44,903 nucleotides of DNA from an uncultured Verrucomicrobiota bacterium (GCA_949295265.1 CASFKR010000003.1:1-44903); one strand, 5' to 3'. Positions 23,879 through 36,449 are shown, counted from the first letter of the stretch. Notes: generated from the letters alone by a model not told the origin. Program-made: numbers and translations.

Positions 23879-25174
23879 ATGAGCGGAACCATGAAGGCAT
23901 TTCACGAACTCGCCGGAAAGACGGGAGCCTGGTTGCAGGACTGTCTGGACCGGAATGTTCCGGGCGCAACAGAACAAGCGGAAGCGCTGATGGCTGAGTT
24001 GTCCCGGAAGCTGGATGCCTTGCGCTCGCTCCCGGAGGATCCGGAGCGGTTGCGCCGGGAACCGGATTCTCTCGAGGAGATTCGTGCGCTGCGCCCGGCG
24101 GCATCGCACACTCCGCGGGCTGTCAATCCGGACCGGCTTGCGTCCAGAATGGCGGGCGCGCTGAACGGCCGGTTCGCCGGATGCACGCTCGGAGCCATTG
24201 TCGAAATGAATGCCGTGGAAGACATGGCGGCCCATGCAGCATTCGACCGGATGGATTTTCCGCCCAAAAACTACTGGCGCACCGCGGGACAGCCCTCCTG
24301 GCAGCGGCGCTATCGGACCGGAATTCCGCAAGGCTACACCCGGGAGGGAATGAACGGCGTGCCGGTCGATGACGACATCGCGTATACCCAGCTCGGCCTC
24401 CTGATTCTCGAAGAATGCGGACGCCATTTTACGACCGCAGACGTGGGGCGGATGTGGCTCAAGTATCTGCCGATGGCGTGCACCGCGGAAGCGGTTGCGC
24501 TGCAACATCTGAAGGAAGGCGTCGCGCCCGAACTTGCCGGGCGGACGGACAATCCGTATCAGGAGTGGATTGGCGCCGATATCCGGTCCGACCCCTGGGG
24601 ATATGCCGCAGCGGGAAATCCGGAACTGGCCGCAGAATGGGCTTGGCGGGATGCCGTTTTGAGTCATCGCTGGAACGGCGTGTACGGGGAAATGTATTTT
24701 TCCGCGGTGATTGCGGCGGCCTTTACGGTCGATGATCCCAGAGAAGCGCTTGAAATCGGGCTGGAGGAAATTCCGGCGGCATGCGAAATGGCAAAAACCA
24801 TCCGCTGGGCCCTGGAGAAATCGGGAGAAATCCGGAATTACCGCGAAGCGCGGGAAGCCGTGACGGCGCGGTTCGGGGAGATGAGCTGCGTGCATACGCT
24901 GAACAATGCCGCGCTGACCGTATTCGGGCTCACCATCGGCGGACAGGACTTCACCCGCGTCATCGGCGAAACCGTTGCCATGGGGCTGGACAACGACTGT
25001 ACGGCGGCCACCGCCGGAAGCATTGTCGGCGCGGTAATCGGAATAGAGGAAATCCCTGCGCACTGGACGCAGAACTTCCACGACACCTGCTACGCGTACC
25101 TGAACGGAATCGAGCGGTTCTCCATCCGCGACATGACCGGGCGGTTTCTGCGGTTTGCCCGCGGAGAGAAATAA
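23879..25174 (+). CDS. ADP-ribosylglycohydrolase family protein
   Basis: 431 residues from the ATG at 23879, preceded by AGGAG 7 nt upstream; the longer frame from 23765 is not used. The family (DraG/ARH-like) cleaves ADP-ribose from proteins or small molecules using a binuclear magnesium centre. Metal-site motifs are present: 'VPVDDDIAYT' (162-170) and 'GLDNDCTAATAGS' (369-381, Asp371 and Asp373). 'NGRFAGCTLGAIVE' replaces the usual 'GaaiGDalG' start of the fold. The first 80 residues are a helical extension. Many family members in carbohydrate-rich neighbourhoods act on unknown N-glycosidic substrates, and this one faces a glycosidase gene, so a nucleoside or glycoside hydrolase role is also possible. 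No signal peptide. Confidence 0.88.
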   Translation: MSGTMKAFHELAGKTGAWLQDCLDRNVPGATEQAEALMAELSRKLDALRSLPEDPERLRREPDSLEEIRALRPAASHTPRAVNPDRLASRMAGALNGRFAGCTLGAIVEMNAVEDMAAHAAFDRMDFPPKNYWRTAGQPSWQRRYRTGIPQGYTREGMNGVPVDDDIAYTQLGLLILEECGRHFTTADVGRMWLKYLPMACTAEAVALQHLKEGVAPELAGRTDNPYQEWIGADIRSDPWGYAAAGNPELAAEWAWRDAVLSHRWNGVYGEMYFSAVIAAAFTVDDPREALEIGLEEIPAACEMAKTIRWALEKSGEIRNYREAREAVTARFGEMSCVHTLNNAALTVFGLTIGGQDFTRVIGETVAMGLDNDCTAATAGSIVGAVIGIEEIPAHWTQNFHDTCYAYLNGIERFSIRDMTGRFLRFARGEK

Positions 25175-25194
25175 TACCGCAAGCCGCAACGGGG

Positions 25195-25236
25195 AAAAAG
25201 AAACCGCATAACAGCCGACGGGCGGCTGTTACGCGG
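25195..25236 (-). terminator. Rho-independent terminator after rplI
   Basis: CCGCATAACAGCCG (25204-25217) pairs with CGGCTGTTACGCGG (25223-25236) over 13 of 14 positions around a 5-nt loop. On the minus strand TTTCTTTTT follows. It ends the ribosomal run that finishes with rplI, and separates it from the convergent ADP-ribosylglycohydrolase gene. Confidence 0.88.
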
Positions 25237-25326
25237 CAGAGAGGACCCGAACCGGAGCTAACCGGGAGGGCGCAAAGGAATCCGGATTGCGTCCGGGCAA
25301 GCCGGGGCGCGGTTCGGACGGATCTC

Positions 25327-25782
25327 TTACTTTTCTTCGACGACCCAGACCTTGACGGTCGGGGCAACCTCCGCATGAAGGCGGACAGGCACATCGAAGG
25401 AGCCGAGGGTCTTGATGGGCTCCTCGAGCTGAATCATGGACGGCTCGACCTCGGGGAAACCGAGCATCTGAAGCGCCTTGGCAATCTGACCGGCGTCGAC
25501 GGAGCCGTAGAGGGCGTCACCCTCGGACACGCGGGCGGACACGGTGACCTTGGCCTCCTTGAGCGCATCGGCGAGCTTGTTGGCGGCGGCAAGGAGTTCC
25601 TTGCGAACCTTCTCGCGCTCAGCCTGAAGCTTGGCGAGACGGCGGCGGGCGGCCTCCGTCACGGGCTCGGCGATGCCTTGAGGAATGAGGTAGTTGCGGG
25701 CATAGCCCGGCGCGACGCGGACGAGATCGCCGGCCTTGCCGAGCGTCTCAACGTCGTTGAGCAAAAGCAGTTCGATAGACAT
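25327..25782 (-). CDS. rplI: 50S ribosomal protein bL9
   Basis: 151 residues. N-terminal domain with 'LLLNDVETLGKAGDLVRVAP' and 'GYARNYLIPQGIAEPVT', the family signature that binds 23S rRNA. A long charged connecting helix follows (about 45-75, 'RRRLAKLQAEREKVRKELLA'), then the C-terminal domain. Last gene of the rpsF-ssb-rpsR-rplI block, 42 bp after rpsR. The terminator follows within 100 bp. Confidence 0.97.
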   Translation of the reverse strand: MSIELLLLNDVETLGKAGDLVRVAPGYARNYLIPQGIAEPVTEAARRRLAKLQAEREKVRKELLAAANKLADALKEAKVTVSARVSEGDALYGSVDAGQIAKALQMLGFPEVEPSMIQLEEPIKTLGSFDVPVRLHAEVAPTVKVWVVEEK

Positions 25783-25824
25783 GGAAAAGCGTCTCTCTTT
25801 CCGTTCGGGGTGGTGGGGAGGGGA

Positions 25825-26055
25825 TCAGACCATCAGGCCCATCGTGCGGGCGCGGCGGATGCCCTGCTTGACCTTGCGCTGCTGGCAGGACTTGAGGCCG
25901 GTCATGCGCTGGGGCAGAATTTTGCCCTGCTCGCTGACATAGCGGCGGAGGAATTCGACATCGTTGATGTCGATCACGGTGATATCGCCGTTGGGGGTAC
26001 GCTTGCGAAGCGGCGTCTCCTTGCGACGGAACTTGGAATCTTTGCGGGGTGCCAT
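25825..26055 (-). CDS. rpsR: 30S ribosomal protein bS18
   Basis: 76 residues. Contains the S18 signature 'DVEFLRRYVSEQGKILPQR' followed by 'TGLKSCQQRKVKQGIRRART'. It binds S6 on the 30S platform, and rpsF is two genes upstream in the same unit. AAGGA lies 8 nt before the ATG. The single Cys is not in a zinc motif. Confidence 0.97.
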   Translation of the reverse strand: MAPRKDSKFRRKETPLRKRTPNGDITVIDINDVEFLRRYVSEQGKILPQRMTGLKSCQQRKVKQGIRRARTMGLMV

Positions 26056-26088
26056 GGTGTTATCCTTACGGTTTTTGAAAGGGTTGAA

Positions 26089-26517
26089 CTAAAACGGGAT
26101 GTCGCCGGGTGAGGTGCGCGTGGGATCGGGGGCCGGGCTTTTGCCGGCATCCGCACGAAAATCGTCGGGAAGCGGCTGGCGCGGCGGCGGGGGATCGAGA
26201 AATTGCACGTTGGAGGCGATGACCTTGTACGTGACGCGGTCCTGCCCTTCGCGGGTTTTCCATTCCTCGGCCGTGAGGCGGCCTTCCACGAGCACGTGGC
26301 TTCCTTGCGTCAGATAGCGGTGGCTGCTTTCCGCCTGTGCGCCCCAGACGAGCACATCAATGAAGAGCGTCTTTTTGATGAGTTCGCCGGAACGGGAGCG
26401 CCGCGATTCGTCAACGGCGAGCCGGAACTCGGTCCGGCTTTCGCCATTGCCGCCCGCCCGGAGTTCAGGATCCCGGACGAGCGTTCCCATGAGGAAGATG
26501 CGGTTGAAAGCGGCCAT
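26089..26517 (-). CDS. ssb: Single-stranded DNA-binding protein
   Basis: 142 residues. An OB-fold with 'NRIFLMGTLVRDPELR' at the start, 'ESRTEFRLAVDES', 'KKTLFIDVLVWGAQAE', 'YLTQGSHVLVEGRLTAEEW' and 'KVIASNVQFLD' (1-108). A short Pro/Asp-rich linker and the acidic tip 'GDIPF' end it; this tip is the docking site for replication and repair partners. It protects single-stranded DNA. Placed between rpsF and rpsR, the classical order; 24 bp after the rpsF stop and 33 bp before the rpsR start. No strong Shine-Dalgarno sequence, so coupling to rpsF translation is plausible. Confidence 0.96.
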   Translation of the reverse strand: MAAFNRIFLMGTLVRDPELRAGGNGESRTEFRLAVDESRRSRSGELIKKTLFIDVLVWGAQAESSHRYLTQGSHVLVEGRLTAEEWKTREGQDRVTYKVIASNVQFLDPPPPRQPLPDDFRADAGKSPAPDPTRTSPGDIPF

Positions 26518-26541
26518 ACGGCTGAGTCCGACGCGGGAAGA

Positions 26542-26955
26542 TTACTGCTGCGGCGCTTCCTCGCTCTCAAGGGCGGCCTGAGCGGCAGCGGCGGCAGCCT
26601 TCTCCTCCATGCGTGCCAGGAAGGCGGCGCGACGGGCGTTATCCTTGGCCTTGGCGGCCTCGATGCGCTCGTTGCGCGTCACGATTTGGAGACGGAAGAC
26701 CTCATCGTAGAGGCGGAACCGGTCGCGCAGTTCCGCGAGGTTGGCGGGGTCGACAGCGAAGCGAACCTTGGCGTAGAGCCCCTGTTCGCGCTTGTCGATG
26801 ACGCGCGCGAAGGTGCGGCGGCCAAGGGCTTCCGTCGATTCGGTAACGGCACCGAATTTCTGGATTTCGGCAACGAAACGCTCGATGGCCTGCTCAAGCT
26901 GGTCCTCGCGGACATCGCTCGAAAAGATGACCAAAGCTTCGTATTTCTTGGACAT
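26542..26955 (-). CDS. rpsF: 30S ribosomal protein bS6
   Basis: 137 residues, longer than the usual 95-105. The ferredoxin-like core ('YEALVIFSSDVREDQLEQAI', 'LGRRTFARVIDKREQGLYAK', 'FRLYDEVFRLQIVTR') is followed by an Ala/Glu-rich helical tail of about 35 residues. It is a partner of S18. AAGGA lies 10 nt before the ATG. First gene of the rpsF-ssb-rpsR-rplI block, 41 bp after pth on the same strand. Confidence 0.96.
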   Translation of the reverse strand: MSKKYEALVIFSSDVREDQLEQAIERFVAEIQKFGAVTESTEALGRRTFARVIDKREQGLYAKVRFAVDPANLAELRDRFRLYDEVFRLQIVTRNERIEAAKAKDNARRAAFLARMEEKAAAAAAQAALESEEAPQQ

Positions 26956-26996
26956 GATGTTGGATTCCTTACGGGAGTGGATTCGTAAATGGGAGA

Positions 26997-27632
26997 TTAG
27001 GCGTGCGGGAGAGGCGCGCCGGGTTCGTTCGGTGCGGCGGTGGCGGGAGCGGTCGTCTTTTCGGGTCCGTTGTAGTCGTTCATCGCGGCATCCGCCCCTT
27101 TTTGAGCCGCGCAGACGGCGGCTTCCGCGGCCAGTTTAAGACCGGCTTCGATGAGGGGTTCGTCTTCCGCTTCGATGCGACCGAGCACGCGATCGGCGAG
27201 ATTGCCCACAGGGTGATGCCCCATACCGACGCCGATGCGGACGCGGATGAACGCGCGGGAACCGAGGCGGTCCATCAGGGACTTAAGTCCGTTGTGTCCG
27301 CCGGCGGAGCCGCCGGGGCGGATCCGGATGCGCCCGGGGGGCAATGCGACATCGTCCACGAGAACGATGATATCGCAGGGTGCGACCTTGTAGAAGGCCG
27401 CGAGGGACGAAACGGCGTCTCCGCTCAGGTTCATGAAGGTTTGCGGCTTGATGAGCAGCAGTGCCCCGGTACCGGGAAGCGTGACCTTCGCGACGTGCGC
27501 CTTGAAGTGCGATTCCGCCTTCCAGGTTCCGCCGAGGGTCTCGCAAAGGAGATCGGCGGCGCGGAATCCCGCATTATGCGGCGTCCGCTCGTATTCCCTG
27601 CCGGGATTGCCCAGACCGACGATGAACTTCAT
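26997..27632 (-). CDS. pth: Peptidyl-tRNA hydrolase
   Basis: Releases tRNA from prematurely dropped peptidyl-tRNA, recycling it. 211 residues. Motifs: 'FIVGLGNPGREYERTPHNAG' with the catalytic His19 and Asn9, 'LLLIKPQTFMNLSG', 'VLVDDVALPPGRIRIRPGGS' and 'GGHNGLKSLMDRLGS', 'RVRIGVG'. A C-terminal Ala/Pro-rich extension of about 20 residues is not part of the fold. It follows rplY by 80 bp; that gap contains a GGCTCC/GGAGCC hairpin near 27675. The order prs-rplY-pth is widely conserved. Confidence 0.97.
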   Translation of the reverse strand: MKFIVGLGNPGREYERTPHNAGFRAADLLCETLGGTWKAESHFKAHVAKVTLPGTGALLLIKPQTFMNLSGDAVSSLAAFYKVAPCDIIVLVDDVALPPGRIRIRPGGSAGGHNGLKSLMDRLGSRAFIRVRIGVGMGHHPVGNLADRVLGRIEAEDEPLIEAGLKLAAEAAVCAAQKGADAAMNDYNGPEKTTAPATAAPNEPGAPLPHA

Positions 27633-27712
27633 GAAGCGCGCATTCGGCGCGGCAGCACGGGAGGAGCGGCTCCGGCGGGAGCCTCAGCGTGCGCCACCGC
27701 GGACCGCAGGGA

Positions 27713-28345
27713 TTACTTTTTCTTGCCGCCCTTCTTGTTGGCTTCGGGCGCGGGGGCAGCCGCATCGGCGGCCTTGACCTCGACCTCGCCGGCTGCGACG
27801 TTGGCCACAACCAGATCGCCGTGGGTGACGAGCGTGTACTTCTCCGGATCAAGCCCCAGGGCGGAGACCTTGATATCCTCGCCGACGTGGAGGGGCGAAA
27901 CATCGACCGTGAAATCCTCGATCACATCGCGCGGCAGGCAGACGACTTCGACGCCGCGGAGCTGCTGCTCCAGAACGCCGTTTTCGGTGCGGACGCCAAC
28001 GGAATCGCCCAGGAGGACGAGCGGAATGTGCACGTGCATCTTCTTCTCGGGATCGATCTCGCCGAAATCGGCGTGGGTGATGCGCCCCGTGATGCCATCG
28101 CGCTGCAGTTCGCGAATCAGTGCCGTGCGGGCATGATCGCCGACGGCAACCGTCACAACGAGCTGCGGGTTGGAGTGACGGGCAATCTCGCGCTCGAAGT
28201 CATGGGCGTTGAGCTCGAGAAGTTCTGTTTCGCCCTGCAAGGTGGCCAGGACGGCCGGGATGCCGCCGGCGCGGCGGATGCGGCGAGATGCGGAAGAACC
28301 GTGCACCGTACGCGCAGCCGCTTGAATCTTGATTTCTTGGGCCAT
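27713..28345 (-). CDS. rplY: 50S ribosomal protein bL25, CTC/TL5 form
   Basis: 210 residues from the ATG at 28345; a GTG at 28369 would add eight residues, but GAAGAAAG sits upstream of the ATG. It has the two-domain CTC/TL5 layout: an N-terminal 5S-rRNA-binding L25 domain (1-90, 'RRAGGIPAVLATLQGETELL') and a C-terminal TL5 domain (95-185, 'VHIPLVLLGDSVGVRTENGV', 'LPRDVIEDFTVDVSPLHVGE'). A basic 'KKGGKKK' end follows an Ala-rich linker. Lies 48 bp after prs. Confidence 0.95.
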   Translation of the reverse strand: MAQEIKIQAAARTVHGSSASRRIRRAGGIPAVLATLQGETELLELNAHDFEREIARHSNPQLVVTVAVGDHARTALIRELQRDGITGRITHADFGEIDPEKKMHVHIPLVLLGDSVGVRTENGVLEQQLRGVEVVCLPRDVIEDFTVDVSPLHVGEDIKVSALGLDPEKYTLVTHGDLVVANVAAGEVEVKAADAAAPAPEANKKGGKKK

Positions 28346-28393
28346 GGTTATGGGTCTTTCTTCTGACACCCGCAGAAAGGCGGGTGGGAGGTG

Positions 28394-29323
28394 TTACGTA
28401 ATAAAAAGGGAATTGATGGACTCGTTGTTGTGGATTCGGCGGATGGCTTCACCGAAAAGCTCCGCCACGGAGAGGACGGTGATCTTCTCGTGGCCGATCC
28501 AGCGGTCCTGCGGAATGGTATCCGTCACAATGAGTTCGGTGATGGGCGAATCGGTGAGGCGCTCGATGCCCTTTTCGTTGAGGAGGCCGTGCGTCACCGC
28601 GGCATGGATGGACTTGGCGCCGTGGGCGGCGCAGAGATCCGCGGCGGCGCAAAGCGTGCCGCAGGTGCTCGTCAGGTCATCGACCATGATGACGTCGCAC
28701 CCTTCCACATCACCCACGAGCGAATACGCTTCGACCTTCTCCGCGCTCATGCGCTGCTTGGCGGTGATGGCCAGCCCGCACTTGAACATGCGCGAATAGG
28801 TGTACGCCTTCTTGACGCTGCCCGTGTCGGGAGAGACGACGACCGGCTTGTCGAAGTGCTTGCCCGCCAGGTAGCGGTAGATGACCGGGGAGGCATGCAG
28901 GTGATCGACGGGGATATCGAAATACCCCACAATCTGCTCCGCATGCAGGTCCATCGTGAGGATGCGGTTGGCGCCGGCTGCGACGAGCAGATTGGCCACC
29001 AGCTTCGACGTGATGGGGACGCGCGGCTGATCTTTTCGGTCCTGACGCGCATATCCGTAGATGGGAAGAACCGCCGTAATGCGGTCCGCCGAGGCGCGCC
29101 GGAGCGCGTCGATCATGATGAGAAGCTCCATGAGCATCTCATTGGGCTTTCCGGAAACGGACTGGACGACGAAGACATCCTCGCCGCGGACGACGTCCTT
29201 GATTTTGACGAAGGTTTCGCCGTCAGGGAAGCAGACGATATCCGCCGCTCCGACTTCCGTACCCAGATAGTGGGCAATGGCGTCGGCCAGTTTGGGATTT
29301 TGTGTGCCGCTGAAGATTTTCAC
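28394..29323 (-). CDS. prs: Ribose-phosphate pyrophosphokinase (PRPP synthetase)
   Basis: Makes PRPP from ribose 5-phosphate and ATP for nucleotide, His and Trp synthesis. 309 residues, normal length. Visible: 'FPDGE' (32-36), the ATP-loop region 'LPIYGYARQDRKDQPRVPI', the metal-binding His127 in 'MDLHAEQ', the flexible loop 'AYTYSRMFKCGLAITAKQR', and the PRPP-binding loop 'MVDDLTSTCGTL' (213-224), where Ser and Cys replace the more common Asp and Ala/Gly. The start is GTG at 29323 with no clear Shine-Dalgarno sequence, only 30 bp after the tRNA-Gln CCA end; processing of the tRNA would therefore create the 5' end of this mRNA. Confidence 0.96.
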   Translation of the reverse strand: MKIFSGTQNPKLADAIAHYLGTEVGAADIVCFPDGETFVKIKDVVRGEDVFVVQSVSGKPNEMLMELLIMIDALRRASADRITAVLPIYGYARQDRKDQPRVPITSKLVANLLVAAGANRILTMDLHAEQIVGYFDIPVDHLHASPVIYRYLAGKHFDKPVVVSPDTGSVKKAYTYSRMFKCGLAITAKQRMSAEKVEAYSLVGDVEGCDVIMVDDLTSTCGTLCAAADLCAAHGAKSIHAAVTHGLLNEKGIERLTDSPITELIVTDTIPQDRWIGHEKITVLSVAELFGEAIRRIHNNESINSLFIT

Positions 29324-29353
29324 TGATCAAACCCGGTTTGCGTTCTCCGGAAG

Positions 29354-29427
29354 TGGTTGCCCGACATGGATTCGAACCATGGCTCAGGGCACCAAAGGCC
29401 CGTGTGCTGCCATTACACCATCGGGCA
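29354..29427 (-). tRNA. tRNA-Gln (TTG), CCA encoded
   Basis: Reading the minus strand: acceptor TGCCCGA pairs with TCGGGCA. The anticodon loop CTTTGGT carries TTG (reads CAA/CAG), with one C.T mismatch at the outer anticodon-stem pair. T-loop TTCGAAT, CCA encoded at 29354-29356. The first 44 nt overlap the end of ispE on the same strand. Position between ispE and prs. Confidence 0.95.
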
Positions 29428-30322
29428 ATGTCTGTACGACGTTGCTCCACACTTCCGGTGGTAAACCGCGACGAATCCGTTCGGCATCCGCCTGACTTTC
29501 CGCCAGCCCGAACACGGCCGAACCGCTGCCGCTCAAGAGAGTGGACAAAGCCCCATCCTTCCCAAGCGCCGTGCAAAAGCGTTCAGTTGAGGGATGAAGC
29601 CGGTTGACCGTCCGTTGCAGACCGTTGAAAAGCGACCGTGAGGCCGCCCGTACATCGCCGCTGAGTACGGAACGGGCGCAATTCTCCCAAACACCCTCCT
29701 GCTGTGTCAAGCGGAAATTCTCTGCATCGACCGCCTCGTAGACGGCACGCGTCGAAACCGCAAACCGCGGGTGCACGACAACGAGCCAGAACGGCGCCGG
29801 TGCCGGGTCCGCGGGCGTCAGGAGACGCCGGACGCGCTCGCCGCGCCCCTCCATAAGGACGGCGCCGCCCAGCTGCAGGGCGGGCACGTCGCTCCCGACG
29901 GATGCCCCCGCCGCCAGGTAGTCGGCTTCCGGGAGTTTCGGCGCCCAGAGCGCGCGCAACGCGCAGAGCACCCCGGCGGCATCCGCGCTGCCGCCGCCCA
30001 TTCCGGCTCCGATGGGGACGCGCTTGACGACCGTGACGTCGCAGCCGCCGTCGGGGCGGCCGCAGGCGCGGCGCATGGCCGCGACGGCCTTGTACGCCAA
30101 CTGGCGCTCGAGCGGGAGCGTTTCCAGCTCAGAGCAATCGACGCCCTCCCCGGTCGTCCGGAGCGTCACCACCCCATCGGCGCGCTCGCGCACGGTCACC
30201 GTCTCAAAAAGCGACACCGGCATCAGGATGCTCCGCAGCTCGTGATAGCCGTCCGGACGCTTGCCGAGGATTTCCAGCGTCAGGTTGACCTTTCCCGGCG
30301 CCTCTACGGTCACGATGCGCAT
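29384..30322 (-). CDS. ispE: 4-diphosphocytidyl-2-C-methyl-D-erythritol kinase
   Basis: Phosphorylates CDP-ME in the non-mevalonate isoprenoid pathway (same pathway as dxr here). GHMP kinase of 312 residues from the ATG at 30322. Motifs: 'APGKVNLTLEILGKRPDGYH' (8-27), the ATP loop 'PIGAGMGGGSADAAG' (103-117), 'VGSDVPALQLGGAVLMEGRG' and 'LLSGSGSAVFGL'. The ATG overlaps the queA stop as TGATG, implying coupled translation. The last 14 codons and the TGA lie inside the tRNA-Gln gene on the same strand, so maturing that tRNA would cut the end off this reading frame. The C-terminus is only about ten residues longer than in enterobacterial IspE, so the stop is probably genuine. Confidence 0.94.
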   Translation of the reverse strand: MRIVTVEAPGKVNLTLEILGKRPDGYHELRSILMPVSLFETVTVRERADGVVTLRTTGEGVDCSELETLPLERQLAYKAVAAMRRACGRPDGGCDVTVVKRVPIGAGMGGGSADAAGVLCALRALWAPKLPEADYLAAGASVGSDVPALQLGGAVLMEGRGERVRRLLTPADPAPAPFWLVVVHPRFAVSTRAVYEAVDAENFRLTQQEGVWENCARSVLSGDVRAASRSLFNGLQRTVNRLHPSTERFCTALGKDGALSTLLSGSGSAVFGLAESQADAERIRRGLPPEVWSNVVQTLPDGVMAAHGPLVP

Positions 30323-31416
30323 CAGCGCTCTTCCTTTCCGGCGGGCTGCGGCTCTTTCGGGAGGATGAGCATGCAATCGCCATAGCTGTAGAAGCGGTAG
30401 CGCTCGCGGATGGCCTCGTGATAGGCCTCCAGCATGAGTTCGCGCGACGTGAGGGCGCTGACCATCATCAGGAGCGTACTCTGCGGCAGATGGAAATTGG
30501 TGAGCATCGCATCCGTCGCGAGAAACCGGTACGGCGGATAGATGAAGATGTCGGAGCGGGCTTTTTCGGCGGTAACGATGCCGCCGTGACGGCCGGCGCT
30601 CGTTTCGAGGGTGCGCACGCTGGTGCTCCCCACGCAGAGAACGCGCCCGCCGCGGGCGCGCGCCGCCGCATGCGCAGCCGCGGTTTCCGCGGGGATTTCA
30701 TAGCGCTCGGAATCCATCACGTGCTCCTCGATGCGCGCCGCCTTGACGGGGCGAAAGGTGCCCGGCCCCACATGGAGCGTCACAAACCGCCGCTCCACGC
30801 CGCACGCATCGATGCGTTGCAGCAGTGCCTCGGAAAAATGGAGCCCGGCGGTCGGCGCAGCCACGGCGCCGCGCTCGCGCGCGTAGACCGTCTGATACCG
30901 TTCGCGGTCGGTGCGGGTGCGTTCGTCCTCCGGAGAATCGCGCCGGATGTACGGCGGCACGGGCGGCACGCCGTGCGCGTCGAGCAGATCAAACAGATCG
31001 CCCTCGTACTCGAGCGCCAGATCCAGATGCCCGTCGCGCTGGCTCTTGGCGAGGATTTCCGCATGCAGGAGCCCGTCGGCGAGCACCATGCGGCGCCCTG
31101 GGCGGGCGGGCCGCGACGAATGGCAGAGCGCAGTCCAGGCGCCCGGGCGGAGTCCGGAAGGCTCCACAAACAGCACTTCGATGCGGCCGGGCGTATCCTC
31201 CCAATGCCCGAAGCAGCGCGCCGCAAAGACGCGCGTATCATTGAACACCATCAGGTCTCCCGGACGCAGAAAGTCCGTGATGTCTGCGATGGTGCGGTGT
31301 TCGAAGCGGCCCGTTTCCGCATGGACAACCATCATGCGGGACGTGCCGCGGACAGCGGGCGGCACCTGCGCAATCAATTCAGGCGGAAGCGTGTAATCAA
31401 AATCGCTCGTATTCAT
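30322..31416 (-). CDS. queA: S-adenosylmethionine:tRNA ribosyltransferase-isomerase
   Basis: Transfers and rearranges the ribosyl part of SAM onto 7-aminomethyl-7-deazaguanine in tRNA, giving epoxyqueuosine at the wobble base. 364 residues from the ATG at 31416, normal length. Family motifs: 'DYTLPPELIAQVPP', 'VFNDTRVFAARCFG', 'PPYIRR' (near 164), 'AVAAPTAGLHFSEALLQRI', 'VTLHVGPGTFRPV', 'VGSTSVRTLE', 'DIFIYPPYRF' and 'MLTNFHLPQSTLLMMVSAL'. The longer frame to 31458 is not used. The stop overlaps the ispE ATG. folK is 51 bp upstream. No Shine-Dalgarno sequence seen. Confidence 0.96.
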   Translation of the reverse strand: MNTSDFDYTLPPELIAQVPPAVRGTSRMMVVHAETGRFEHRTIADITDFLRPGDLMVFNDTRVFAARCFGHWEDTPGRIEVLFVEPSGLRPGAWTALCHSSRPARPGRRMVLADGLLHAEILAKSQRDGHLDLALEYEGDLFDLLDAHGVPPVPPYIRRDSPEDERTRTDRERYQTVYARERGAVAAPTAGLHFSEALLQRIDACGVERRFVTLHVGPGTFRPVKAARIEEHVMDSERYEIPAETAAAHAAARARGGRVLCVGSTSVRTLETSAGRHGGIVTAEKARSDIFIYPPYRFLATDAMLTNFHLPQSTLLMMVSALTSRELMLEAYHEAIRERYRFYSYGDCMLILPKEPQPAGKEER

Positions 31417-31467
31417 GAGAAACCGGGAACCGGAAGAGGAATCGGGGAAAACAGGCACACGGGCCGC

Positions 31468-31986
31468 TCAGCCTTCCCAGCGGCGCACCCCGCCGGGCGG
31501 CAGGGCCGCGAGCAGCTCCGCCACGGTTGCGGAAAAGCCGGGCAGGCGCAGCTGCGGGCGCACGTCGGCCAGGGGCCGGCACACGAACGCGCGGGAAGCG
31601 ATCTGCGGATGCGGCAGATGCAGATGCGGCTCATCCCGGACCGCATCGCCGTAGTACAGCAGGTCGATATCGATGGTGCGCGGATGGTGATACCCGGTAC
31701 GGACGCGCCCGAGCGCATCCTCGGCGGCATGGCAACGGTCCGACCACGCATCGAGCGGAAGCGCCACCGCATAAATCGCCACCGTGTTCAGATACCGGCA
31801 GTCGGCAAAGGCCTCCGGCACGTCGACGGGCTCCGTTTCGTAGAACGGCGCACACGCCAGGAGCGTCACGCCCGGCAGGGCGGCAAGCGCGTCGATGGCC
31901 GCACGCAGATTGGCTGCGCGGTCGCCGAGATTGCTCCCGAAGGAGATGCCGGCCTCTACGGGCGGCGGTGTGCCGGGCGATTGCAT
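31468..31986 (-). CDS. folK: 2-amino-4-hydroxy-6-hydroxymethyldihydropteridine diphosphokinase
   Basis: Pyrophosphorylates 6-hydroxymethyl-dihydropterin for folate synthesis; folC at 16.8 kb is a later step. 172 residues from the ATG at 31986. HPPK motifs: 'SFGSNLGDRAANLRAAI' (about 15-31), 'FYETEPVDVP', 'LGRVRTGYHHPRTIDIDLLY' and 'LHLPHPQIASRAFVCRPLAD'. An upstream ATG at 32079 would extend the protein into the rpoC terminator hairpin, so it is rejected. First gene after the rpoC terminator; queA follows 51 bp later. No clear Shine-Dalgarno sequence. Confidence 0.94.
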   Translation of the reverse strand: MQSPGTPPPVEAGISFGSNLGDRAANLRAAIDALAALPGVTLLACAPFYETEPVDVPEAFADCRYLNTVAIYAVALPLDAWSDRCHAAEDALGRVRTGYHHPRTIDIDLLYYGDAVRDEPHLHLPHPQIASRAFVCRPLADVRPQLRLPGFSATVAELLAALPPGGVRRWEG

Positions 31987-32023
31987 GAATACGGACTGCA
32001 GAAACTGGAAAAAACAGGCGGAC

Positions 32024-32066
32024 AGGAAAAAGGCGGGCCGGGGCAGCGCGAAGCTCCCCGGCCCGG
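32024..32066 (-). terminator. Rho-independent terminator after rpoC
   Basis: CGGGCCGGGG (32034-32043) pairs perfectly with CCCCGGCCCG (32056-32065) over 10 bp around a 12-nt loop. On the minus strand CCTTTTTCC follows. It lies 25 bp after the rpoC stop codon and separates the polymerase operon from folK-queA-ispE. Confidence 0.9.
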
Positions 32067-32090
32067 GTTTGTGGTTCACGCGGGACAGGG

Positions 32091-36449
<4,359 letters not shown>

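Noticed and set aside
31987..32079. Upstream extension of folK by 31 residues
   Set aside because: It would be translated from the rpoC terminator hairpin and U-tract region; the HPPK fold begins after 31986.
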